Part shown: positions 57,329-64,000 of the stretch, piece by piece
How the letters are laid out: the number at the start of each line of letters is the position of its first letter
Position numbering within the stretch: the stretch's first letter is position 1
NCBI RefSeq assembly: GCF_030450125.1
Contig: NZ_CP123923.1
Location: 2,108,001 to 2,172,000 of the forward strand
Reading direction: 5' to 3'
Source of the DNA: Streptomyces sp. WP-1
Lineage (GTDB): Bacteria; Actinomycetota; Actinomycetes; Streptomycetales; Streptomycetaceae
DNA length: 64,000 bases
The notes under the pieces: model-generated
What the model saw: the letters and a program-made list of their open reading frames with translations, nothing else
What the model was told of the DNA's origin: nothing
The model's database searches: none
Position numbers and translations under genes: made by a program

Positions 57329-58552
57329 ATGAGCATTGACCCGACTGCCCTTGACCCGACCCCCTTCCGTCCGGCCCCCGTTGATCTGGCCGATCCTGAT
57401 CTCTACACCACCGATGCCCGCTTCACCATGTGGGGCGAGTACACCCGGGCGGAAGCGAAAGTCTGGAGCGATCCCGGCGTCTCCCCCTCCGGCTTCTGGT
57501 CGGTCTTCTCCCACCGCGACGTCGCCGCCGTCCTCTCCCCCAAGGCACCCTTCACCTCCGAGTACGGCATGATGATCGGCTTCGGCCCCGAGCATCCCGA
57601 CAGCTCGGGCGGCAGGATGCTGGTGGTGAGCGAAGGCGGCTGGCACTCCACGCTGAAGCGGCTCATCGGTCCGTTCCTCTCGCGGCTGCGCGCCCCCGAA
57701 CTCCGGTCGGTGCTCCACCGGGAGGTCCGGGACATCGTCGACCGGCTGCGGTCGCAGGACTCCACCGACATCGCCCAGGGCATCGGCCCGCGGCTCCCCG
57801 CGGCCATCGTGTGCGAGGTCATCGGCGTGCCGCTCAGCGAGAGGGAGCAGCTGATCGAGCTGACCAACCACGCCTTCGGCGGCGAGGAGAGCAGTTTCGA
57901 CAAGATGACCCCGGCCGAGGCGCACACAGAGATCCTCTTCTATTTCCACGAACTGATCGAACAGCGCCGCCGTACGCCCGGTTCCGACCTGGTGAGCGCG
58001 CTGCTGGAGGACGGGCGGCTGAGCGCCGAGGACGTGCTCATCAACTGCGACAACGTCCTGATAGGAGGCAACGAGACCACCCGGCACTCGATCACCGGCG
58101 CCTTCCATGCCTTCCAGGCGTTCCCGGGCACCCTGGACGCGCTGCACGCCGACCCGGAACTCGCCGGTTCCGCCGTGGAGGAGGTGGTCCGCTGGACGTC
58201 CCCGGCGGCGCACGTCCTCCGGGTGGCGACCGAGGATTGCGAGATCGGTGGCCAGGAGATCCTCAAGGGGCAGTCGGTGGTGGCGTGGCTGTCCGCCGCC
58301 AACCGCGACGAGCGGCATTTCCCCGACCCGCATCGCTTCGTCCCTGACCGTACGCCCAACCGGCACCTGGGGTTCGGCAACGGTCCGCACCACTGCCTCG
58401 GCGCCGCTCTGGCCCGACTCGAACTTGCCGCTCTGCTCAAGGAGTTGGCCGCCGAGGCACGGGAGGTGGAACCGGCCGGCGAGGTGCGCTGGATGCGCTC
58501 CAATCTCGTGCAGGGCTACAGCAGCCTTGAGGTTTCCATGAATTGGCGCTGA
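57329..58552 (+). CDS. cytochrome P450
   Basis: A 407-residue bacterial class I P450. The I-helix oxygen-binding motif is IGGNETTRH, the K-helix E285-x-x-R288 in EEVVRWTSP, and the heme loop [10 protein letters not shown] at 349-358 with axial Cys356. It lies 18 bases after the MFS gene in the cluster operon. P450s of this type hydroxylate amino acids on carrier proteins or tailor the released peptide. The sequence alone does not tell which; no dedicated ferredoxin gene is present in the window. Confidence 0.93.
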   Translation: MSIDPTALDPTPFRPAPVDLADPDLYTTDARFTMWGEYTRAEAKVWSDPGVSPSGFWSVFSHRDVAAVLSPKAPFTSEYGMMIGFGPEHPDSSGGRMLVVSEGGWHSTLKRLIGPFLSRLRAPELRSVLHREVRDIVDRLRSQDSTDIAQGIGPRLPAAIVCEVIGVPLSEREQLIELTNHAFGGEESSFDKMTPAEAHTEILFYFHELIEQRRRTPGSDLVSALLEDGRLSAEDVLINCDNVLIGGNETTRHSITGAFHAFQAFPGTLDALHADPELAGSAVEEVVRWTSPAAHVLRVATEDCEIGGQEILKGQSVVAWLSAANRDERHFPDPHRFVPDRTPNRHLGFGNGPHHCLGAALARLELAALLKELAAEAREVEPAGEVRWMRSNLVQGYSSLEVSMNWR

Positions 58553-58720
58553 CCTCCTCCCGGCCGGGCCCCCTCACGGGCTGATGTGCTCACGCGGCTG
58601 CGCAGACCCCGGCGAACGGGAGGTGGCCGCCCGTCCGCGGTCATCGAGCCCGAAACCTCGCGTCCACAGCCTCGCCGCGCTGCGCGAGGCCGACCTCGAC
58701 CCACGATCGGACCTCTCGAC

Positions 58721-59473
58721 ATGCCCTCGTCCTCCCCCTCGACCTATGTGACCCGCCACACCCGGCCAGAGCACCCGGCGCGCCGCCTGGTCTGCTTTCC
58801 GCACGCGGGCGGCGCGGCGAGCTTCTTCCGCCCATGGGCGCGGTACGTGGACCCCTCGGTGGAGTTGCTGACCGTCCAGTACCCCGGCCGCGAGAACCGC
58901 TTCCGGGAAGCCCTGATCCCGACGATGAACCCGCTGGCGTCGGCAATCGCGGACGAGTTGCTGACCCTGCCGCCGCTGCCCACGGTGTTCTTCGGTCACA
59001 GCATGGGCGCGGCCGTCGCGTACGAAACGCTCCTGCGTCTCCAGCAGGCAGGCGCCGCCGCCCACATCGCCCGCCTGTGCGTTTCCGGCCGGTCTCCCGA
59101 TGGTGCCGCGGGCCCGGCCGTACAGACGGACGAGGAACTGGTCGAGGCCGTCCGGTGCCTGGGCGGTACCCACGCGGCCGTCTTCGACGACCCGGACCTG
59201 CGGGAGCTGCTCATGCCCGCGATCCGGAACGACTACCACCTGATCGACAGCTACCGCCGCCGGACCGACGCACCCCTGCTGCACGCCGACGTCCACGCCC
59301 TTACGGGCGACCGGGACCCGCGGGTCACACCGGAGGAGGCGGCCGGGTGGAGCGCCGTGACGTCGGGTTCCTTCGCTGTCACGGTGCTGGAGGGCGATCA
59401 CTTCTATCTGGTGCCGGCCGCCGAGCGGGTCGCCCGTCTCACCATGGAACCGGTAGAGCCTCTTCCAGTTTAG
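58721..59473 (+). CDS. type II thioesterase
   Basis: A 250-residue alpha/beta hydrolase with the type II thioesterase pattern: LVCFPHAGGAASFFRPWA near the start, nucleophile Ser94 in GHSMG, Asp199 in GDRDPRV and His227 in GDHFYL. These enzymes remove wrong acyl groups from carrier proteins rather than release the product. I chose the ATG at 58721, which gives the usual length; the frame is open to 58586 but that part is unlike the family. It is the last biosynthetic gene of the cluster. Its presence does not replace the missing cis thioesterase. Confidence 0.93.
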   Translation: MPSSSPSTYVTRHTRPEHPARRLVCFPHAGGAASFFRPWARYVDPSVELLTVQYPGRENRFREALIPTMNPLASAIADELLTLPPLPTVFFGHSMGAAVAYETLLRLQQAGAAAHIARLCVSGRSPDGAAGPAVQTDEELVEAVRCLGGTHAAVFDDPDLRELLMPAIRNDYHLIDSYRRRTDAPLLHADVHALTGDRDPRVTPEEAAGWSAVTSGSFAVTVLEGDHFYLVPAAERVARLTMEPVEPLPV

Positions 59474-59559
59474 CGGCATGCCCGGGGTAGGGGCAGCACC
59501 CAGGGAAGTCGGGGGTGCGTCGGATGCCCTGAGACCGCCCGGAAGCGGACCCTTGCCGT

Positions 59560-60891
59560 ATGAAGCGAAACCGGTCCGTACTCATCCTGTGCCTGTTGCT
59601 CTGTATGGGGGCCCTCGGCTCCGGCCCAGTGCCATCGCAGGAGACACGTGCGCTGCGGGCGGCCGAGCGCGTCGCCCACCCCCTGCGCACCACCGGGTCG
59701 TACGGCGGCCTGGCCGACCTGCGCCCGCTGGGACGCATGGTGGACGGTGCGAAGGTGGTGGGGCTCGGCGAGGCGACGCACAGCTCGCACGAGTTCTTCG
59801 CCCTGAAGTCCCGCGTGCTGCGCTATCTGGTGGAGCACAAGGGCTTCCGCGCCTTCGCGCTGGAGACGAGCTGGAGCAGCGGCCTGCGGCTGGACGCGTA
59901 CGTGCGCACGGGCGAGGGTGACCCGCGGCGCATCATGCGGGAGGAGTTCCAGGACACGTACGCGTGGTGGAACACCGGGGAGTACCTCGCCCTCGTCAAG
60001 TGGATGCGCGCGTACAACGTCCGGCATCCCGGCGACCCGGTGCGGTTCATGGGCGACGACTTCGCATGGGCGGGTCCGGAGCAGTACGACAGGGTGCTGG
60101 GGTACGCGGCCCGCCACCGACCGGACCTGCTTCCGCGCCTCACCGCGCTCTACCGGGGGCTGCGGCCCACCACCCCGGCGGGCACCTACATGAAGGCGTA
60201 TCTGAAGCGGCCCCTGGCCGAGCGGCGCGCCATGGCCGTCCGCGCGGAGGCGGCGCTGTCCCTGCTCGCCCGGCAGCCGGTTCCCCCCGGTGCGACGGAG
60301 AACGCCCACGCCTGGGCGGTCCAGAACGCCCGGGCCCTGGCGCAGACCGCGCGCGGCTACGCCTTCGACTTCGACAACCCTCGGCAACTGCGGGCGTCGA
60401 TGGCCTATCGCGACCAGCTGATGGCGGACAATGTCGCCTGGTGGCAGGCCCGGACGGGGCAGAAGATCCTCCTGTCGGCGCACGACAGCCACATCGCCTA
60501 CCTCTCCTCCGACCGGCGATACCCGCGGATGCAGGGCGCGTTCCTGCGGGAACGGCTGGGCAAGAGGTACGTGAGCGTCGCCACCACGTTCGGCGACGGT
60601 TCCTTCAACGCGACCGGCCCCGACGGCACGGCCCGCGTCTACACAGTGGGAGCCCCGCCGCAGAACAGCACCGAGCTCTTCCTCGACCGGGTGCGCCCCG
60701 GCGACTACTACATGGACCTGCGCACAACCCCGGCCGCGGCCCGCGCGTGGCTGGACACCCCCCGCCCCACCCGCAACATCGGCACGTCCTACCCGGAGCG
60801 CCTCCACGACATCGCCCCCGTGGCCTCCTACGACCTCCTCTTCCACCTGCACCATGTCACTCCGGCCCACCTCCTGGCACCCCCGAGCTGA
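59560..60891 (+). CDS. erythromycin-esterase-family protein, probably secreted
   Basis: A 443-residue protein with a signal-like N-terminus (SVLILCLLLCMGALG). The body shows the erythromycin esterase superfamily motifs: GLGEATHSSHEFF with Glu71 and His74, FALETSW, FMGDDFAWAG and HDSHIAYL near residue 308. Known Ere enzymes hydrolyse macrolide lactones, while many relatives (succinoglycan-biosynthesis-protein-like) have unknown roles. It follows the type II thioesterase gene by 86 bases on the same strand. It could hydrolyse an ester or lactone bond, but a link to the peptide is only positional. Confidence 0.85.
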   Translation: MKRNRSVLILCLLLCMGALGSGPVPSQETRALRAAERVAHPLRTTGSYGGLADLRPLGRMVDGAKVVGLGEATHSSHEFFALKSRVLRYLVEHKGFRAFALETSWSSGLRLDAYVRTGEGDPRRIMREEFQDTYAWWNTGEYLALVKWMRAYNVRHPGDPVRFMGDDFAWAGPEQYDRVLGYAARHRPDLLPRLTALYRGLRPTTPAGTYMKAYLKRPLAERRAMAVRAEAALSLLARQPVPPGATENAHAWAVQNARALAQTARGYAFDFDNPRQLRASMAYRDQLMADNVAWWQARTGQKILLSAHDSHIAYLSSDRRYPRMQGAFLRERLGKRYVSVATTFGDGSFNATGPDGTARVYTVGAPPQNSTELFLDRVRPGDYYMDLRTTPAAARAWLDTPRPTRNIGTSYPERLHDIAPVASYDLLFHLHHVTPAHLLAPPS

Positions 60892-61154
60892 TCGCCGTTG
60901 CGGTCGGGGACAACCGGCTTGGCCATCGGCAAGGAAGTCTTGGCAGAGAAGGGACGCCGGCAGCTGACACGGAGCGGGCCTGACCGCCCAGCTCATCAGA
61001 GTCGGCGGCAGCACCCTCATCAGAGCCGTTCGCCAAGTCCGGTTCCTTCCGGCCGAGCACAGCTACACCACCCCGCCGACGTCAGCCAGGTTCCGCGTGC
61101 CCGCTACCTCACCGCGTTCCTCGCGAATAACACCTCCACCGAGTAGAAATCAGC

Positions 61155-61571
61155 ATGTCGATTCGCTGCGAGCCTCAAGCTGAGCGTACGACGATCATCA
61201 CTGTGGGCGCGGCTGGCAATTCAGCCGCCGTCGAGGTTCAACTACGCTCCCTTGGAGCCTGGTTGGAAGAGAACCGGGCGGTACGACGGTATGTCCGAGC
61301 CGAGTTGGGAAGCTCGCTTACACCCGTGCCCGGGCAGCAAGGCGACGGGATAGACATCCTCTTCCTCGTCCCCAGCAGTGGCTTCAGCGCTGCCTCGCTC
61401 ACCGCCGCTGTCGCCTCTCGGCGGTCCACCCGCACGCGGTCACCGACGCTCGTCGTACAGCGGCCCGACGGCACCCGCGTCGAAATCAGCGGGGACAGCC
61501 AAAAGGACGCGGAGAAGCTGATGCGCTTCCTCCTGACCGACTGCGCGAGTACGGGAGGTTCGTCGGCTTGA
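61155..61571 (+). CDS. EACC1-like protein (effector-associated constant component)
   Basis: A 138-residue protein that resembles EACC1, a small domain found next to caspase-like and other effectors in actinobacterial conflict systems. Matching features are VEVQLRSLGAWLEENRAVRR, the basic/polar middle, IDILFLVPSSGFSAASLTAA and VVQRPDGTRVEISGDSQKDA. Its stop overlaps the TTG start of a caspase-like gene (TTGA), the usual order for EACC1 and its effector. Since that effector is truncated here, the system is probably inactive. The start ATG at 61155 has no strong ribosome-binding site. The assignment is by recalled family pattern. Confidence 0.65.
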   Translation: MSIRCEPQAERTTIITVGAAGNSAAVEVQLRSLGAWLEENRAVRRYVRAELGSSLTPVPGQQGDGIDILFLVPSSGFSAASLTAAVASRRSTRTRSPTLVVQRPDGTRVEISGDSQKDAEKLMRFLLTDCASTGGSSA

Positions 61572-61825
61572 CCGCGTTGCCCGACCCGGACGGGACCCGG
61601 GTCGGGCTGATCGGAGCGAGCGAGTTCACCTCCCTTAACGACCTGCCAGCCGTGGCGGGCAATCCGGCCCTGCTCCGTGACCTGTTCACAGACCTGTGGA
61701 AGCTGCCGCCCGGTCACGTCACCGGGGTCGCGAACCCCTCCGTCCCCCGTGACGTGTCGCGGCCGGTCCAGGAAGCCGTCGACACGGCCACGGACACCCT
61801 GCTCGTCTACTACGCGGGCCACAGC
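61568..61825 (+). pseudogene. caspase-like peptidase, N-terminal fragment
   Basis: About 86 residues of a caspase-like (C14/EACC1-associated) domain: RVGLIGASEFTSLNDLPAVA, NPALLRDLFTDLW and TDTLLVYYAGHS. The His of YYAGH (residue 85) is the catalytic His of the family. Directly after it the sequence switches to a transposase fragment, and the strand bearing the catalytic Cys is missing. The TTG start overlaps the EACC1 stop. The fragment cannot be an active protease. Confidence 0.65.
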
Positions 61826-62225
61826 CTGCAGACGCTCGGCTGGACCCGCCCGAGACTCCGCCCCCCGAGGCCGGAGAACGCTGGACGTGGCTCGTGGTCA
61901 CGGCCCACACCCAGCTCCGGCTCACCCGCGAAGCCGCGGCCGACCTCCGCCGCCCCGGGGAGAAGCCAGCCGAACCCGCACGTCTCACCCCGGCCCGCGT
62001 CCGCCGAGGGTTTCAAAACCTCCGCCCGCACCTGCACTGTCCAGCCCGCGCACCAAAACCTTCAACACCCTGGCCAGGAAGGCCACCTGGCCCGAAGAAC
62101 CGCCACCCCGCGACCCACCACGACGTCGGGAAAACGACCAGACGTCCCGAGAGCATCATCGAGCGCGACAGCTTCAGGGGTTAAAAGACAAGCTAAGGGG
62201 CCGCGGACCGGTTGTGAGTCAGTAG
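61826..62225 (+). mobile_element. transposase C-terminal remnant with frameshifts
   Basis: The sequence encodes, over changing frames, QTLGWTRPRLR, then EAGERWTWLVVTAHTQLRLT, LRRPGEKPAEPARLTPARVR, PSTPWPGRPPGPKNRHPATH and LKDKLRG. This is the C-terminal part of a DDE transposase family common in Streptomyces (the full form reads KQTLGWT...DRWTWL...AHTQLRLAR). A frameshift lies in the C-run near 61860 and another near 62180. No terminal inverted repeat or target duplication is visible. Confidence 0.65.
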
Positions 62226-62689
62226 GCGCAGCCACGGCCTGGCCCCCGGTGTCGCGCGGGTACGCGGAGGGCAGGAGGGCGGTCATCGTCCGGTGTCCGG
62301 CCGGGCGGGTGCGGTCATCGACGAGCGCCTGCACGACATGATCGTCCACACCGGGCTGGTGAGGCCGCCCGTGCATCGCATACACCACGCCAACGGCGTC
62401 GATAGCCGCCAGTCCTTTGTCGGTCACCATGCCTCATCCGCGCCCACACCGCTACGGCCGCCGCCCTCGCCCACGCCGCCGGCCAAACCTCGATGTTCGC
62501 GCCTCAGACTCGATCGCCGGAGCCTGCCACCGTTCGCGTGCCTCGGATAGACGGCCCGCTCCCCCGCGGATGTCTTCCGTTCCTGGTCCGTGGCCGTAGT
62601 GAGGGGCGGCGCGTGCTCGATCTGCTGGTGGCAGGTCGACCCCGGCGGAACCGGCTCTCTCCTGGCTGTAGAGCAGGGTGCCGCTCCAG
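62226..62689. other. 464-base region without a supported gene
   Basis: Several short frames exist on both strands but none has a convincing start, ribosome-binding site or family match. It lies between a transposase remnant and a broken methyltransferase gene and looks like decayed DNA. Confidence 0.45.
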
Positions 62690-63186
62690 GACGGACGGGG
62701 AGCGCTCATCAGCAGTGTGTCGGCGGTGATGTCAGTGAACCCGGCCTCATCGAGCAGCTTGGTCCACACGTGTTCCTGGAGGCCCCCAGCGACGCATGGT
62801 GGTGGCGTCGCCGTCCCGGGTTCTTGCCGGGATGTCGGCGGCCACGGCATCGGGCTGGGCGGGCGCCCCGTTCAGGTAGTGGGCGAGAGTCGCGAACACC
62901 AGCCGCCCGCCTGGCTTGAGGGAAGCTGCCACCGCGGGCAGCAACTCGCGGGGGGACAGTGAAGTCCAGGGCGCCGAAGACGCTGTACAGCGCGTCGTAC
63001 ACGCCAGGCATCGCCCGCAGATCTCCTACACAGGCGGCCGGTCAGGTCACCGCGCAGCTCCGGGCCGGGCCCGCCGTTCTGCTCCCAGTTCCAGGTGAAG
63101 GTTCCGGAGACCGTGCGGTCACTGGTGGCGCGGGCGCGGCCGTAGTGGTGCCAGAGGTCTGCGGTGCTGGTGGTCACCCGGCCCAT
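62690..63186 (-). pseudogene. class I SAM-dependent methyltransferase, broken
   Basis: Reading leftward from ATG 63186, the pieces are DLWHHYGRARATSDRTVSGT, FTWNWEQNGGPGPELRGDLT, then in other frames VYDALYSVFGALDFT, AVAASLKPGGRLVFATLAHY, and LQEHVWTKLLDEAGFTDITA. This order is that of a common Streptomyces methyltransferase. The glycine-rich SAM motif that should follow GDLTGR is deleted, and at least three frameshifts separate the pieces. It lies 16 bases downstream of the 63203-63547 gene, with which it probably formed an operon. Confidence 0.7.
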
Positions 63187-63202
63187 CGTGGCCGCCGCGA
63201 TC

Positions 63203-63547
63203 TCATCGTGGGTCGGTTCGCCGATGGTGCGGGAACTGTCCGCCGTTGAACTTCTCGCACAGCTCGGCATACGCCACGGTGTCCAGAATGACCATGTGGA
63301 CGCCGATGTCGACGAGCTTGCCGGGTGCCAGGCCCAGCCCCTCGCCCCGGTGGCTCATCGTGGTCAGCAGGTACGCATACGCCTGTCCGAGGACCATTGC
63401 GGCCATGACCGAGTCGTAGGGGTAGTCCCGCATGAAGAGGCCGACCTGCTTGTCCCGCAAGTCGGCCGGCGCCACGTCCCGTACACGGCGGACGGGACCG
63501 GTCGTCGGGTCGGTGGCCCAAGGCGATCGGGTAGCGCTGCTTGCCAT
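63203..63547 (-). CDS. hypothetical protein (114 aa), good ribosome-binding site
   Basis: A 114-residue protein starting at ATG 63547, six bases after a GGAGG site (63554-63558). It begins MASSATRSPWATDPTTGPVR and has a helical, hydrophobic-face middle (YDSVMAAMVLGQAYAYLLTT, then VDIGVHMVILDTVAYAELCE). No signal peptide or known motif is evident. The last residues (HHRRTDPR) look unlike the rest, so the original C-terminus may have been longer and lost through a frameshift. It lies upstream of the broken methyltransferase gene. I do not recognise the family. Confidence 0.55.
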   Translation of the reverse strand: MASSATRSPWATDPTTGPVRRVRDVAPADLRDKQVGLFMRDYPYDSVMAAMVLGQAYAYLLTTMSHRGEGLGLAPGKLVDIGVHMVILDTVAYAELCEKFNGGQFPHHRRTDPR

Positions 63548-63645
63548 GGAGTGCCTCCGAACAACTGTGCCCCGTAGTTCGGGGCGCGTACCCAGCACAC
63601 CGCGCCGACGAGCCTAACGGCCATCAACTCCCCACTTTTGCAAGG

Positions 63646-63666
63646 CGTTTGCATGTCACGCAAACG
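63646..63666. promoter_or_regulatory. palindromic candidate operator
   Basis: Perfect 7-bp arms (CGTTTGC / GCAAACG) flank a 7-base centre, with a further TTTTGCAA half-site about ten bases to the left. It lies about 100 bases before the leftward gene at 63547 and 70 bases before the rightward frame at 63735, where a repressor could control both. Confidence 0.45.
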
Positions 63667-63734
63667 GGCTCGACACGCTCGGTCGGCGCCCGTAGCGTGG
63701 ACAGTTCCCCGTCTGTGCGCTGTGGGAGGGACGC

Positions 63735-63938
63735 GTGCGGGTTGACCCGCTGTGGAGCCGCAGGACAGTACTGCGGTTGGCCACGCAGCGGCTCCCCGGC
63801 GCGCTTATCCGGATCGGGCGCCAGCACCGCTCCTGGACGCTGGCCGCACCGGTCGGGATCGACATCTGGCCGGGACTCCGCCGCCTTGACCGTCGCCCGG
63901 CGCAGGAGCGCAACATCTGTGCGTGCAGGATCGTGTGA
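63735..63938 (+). CDS. small hypothetical protein (67 aa)
   Basis: A GTG at 63735 is preceded by GGGAGGG at close spacing. The product begins MRVDPLWSRRTVLRLATQRL, is basic, and contains PVGIDIWPGLRRLDRRP. No family is recognised. It is divergent from the 63547 gene across the palindrome at 63646. Codon bias is acceptable but competing frames on the minus strand are open too, so it may not be real. Confidence 0.35.
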   Translation: MRVDPLWSRRTVLRLATQRLPGALIRIGRQHRSWTLAAPVGIDIWPGLRRLDRRPAQERNICACRIV

Positions 63939-63961
63939 TGTAGAGCGAAGTAGGCGCTCTC

Positions 63962-64000
63962 ATGTACCCAGCGGAGGCGTATGAGACGCTCGGCCGGGTA
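63962..64000 (+). CDS. possible start of a gene, cut by window edge
   Basis: ATG at 63962 opens a frame encoding MYPAEAYETLGRV up to the window edge. A weak AGTAGG site lies upstream, and an ATG at 63981 in another frame has GGAGG but poor spacing. Too little is visible to judge. Confidence 0.25.
   Translation, partial: MYPAEAYETLGRV

Noticed and set aside
62062..62430. 122-codon minus-strand frame.
   Set aside because: Its right part has no family match or clear ribosome-binding site and its left part is antisense to the transposase remnant.

Overview
The window is chromosomal DNA of a high-GC actinomycete, almost certainly a Streptomyces. The signs are the very strong GC bias at third codon positions, frequent GTG/TTG starts, rare TTA codons, an XRE/DUF397 pair, an LAxTG surface protein and NarL-type two-component pairs. 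I saw no tRNA, rRNA, CRISPR array or complete insertion sequence.

Left part (1-19 kb), mostly accessory and cell-surface genes: a partial HAD phosphatase, a sigma-like regulator, an XRE/DUF397 pair whose DUF397 protein carries an internal duplication, a CxxC membrane protein, a secreted SdrD-like LAxTG protein, a TTA-containing secreted protein, a beta-helix lipoprotein, a Tat-exported DyP-type peroxidase, a DUF4232 lipoprotein, a HTH-NB-ARC-TPR regulator, an NlpC/P60 hydrolase, an ArsR-like regulator, and the trio XRE + ImmA/IrrE protease + MAB_1171c-type membrane protein.

Middle part (19-30.4 kb): an SDR oxidoreductase, then a GT87-like membrane glycosyltransferase, an FkbM methyltransferase and a GT4 glycosyltransferase. 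Next come two NarL-type histidine kinase/response regulator pairs on either side of an ABC ATPase/FtsX permease pair. This block looks like envelope-stress sensing and export and may give immunity to the neighbouring peptide.

Right-centre (30.4-59.5 kb): a nonribosomal peptide cluster, all on the + strand. It contains a stand-alone serine hydrolase of the penicillin-binding-protein/beta-lactamase fold (30460-31803), NRPS-A (partial C-A-T, C-A-T-E, C-A-T), an MbtH protein, NRPS-B (C-A-T-E, C-A-T, C-A-T-E), an AsnO/VioC-type Fe(II)/2-oxoglutarate hydroxylase, an MFS exporter, a cytochrome P450 and a type II thioesterase. The six modules alternate without and with epimerization, giving a predicted L-D-L-D-L-D hexapeptide. 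The pocket residues suggest Phe at position 1, Val at 3 and Thr-like residues at 5 and 6; positions 2 and 4 are unassigned. The line ends in an epimerization domain and has no cis thioesterase. The hydrolase is therefore the likely trans-acting macrocyclase (PBP-type thioesterase, SurE-like), and it carries an in-frame TTA codon. A 1626-bp near-identical repeat makes modules 5 and 6 a recent duplication or gene-conversion pair.

Right end (59.5-64 kb): an erythromycin-esterase-family protein, then a decayed accessory region. There an EACC1-like gene precedes a caspase-like peptidase gene that is cut by a transposase remnant just after its YYAGH motif. A broken methyltransferase gene, a small unrecognised gene with a good ribosome-binding site, and a palindromic candidate operator follow.
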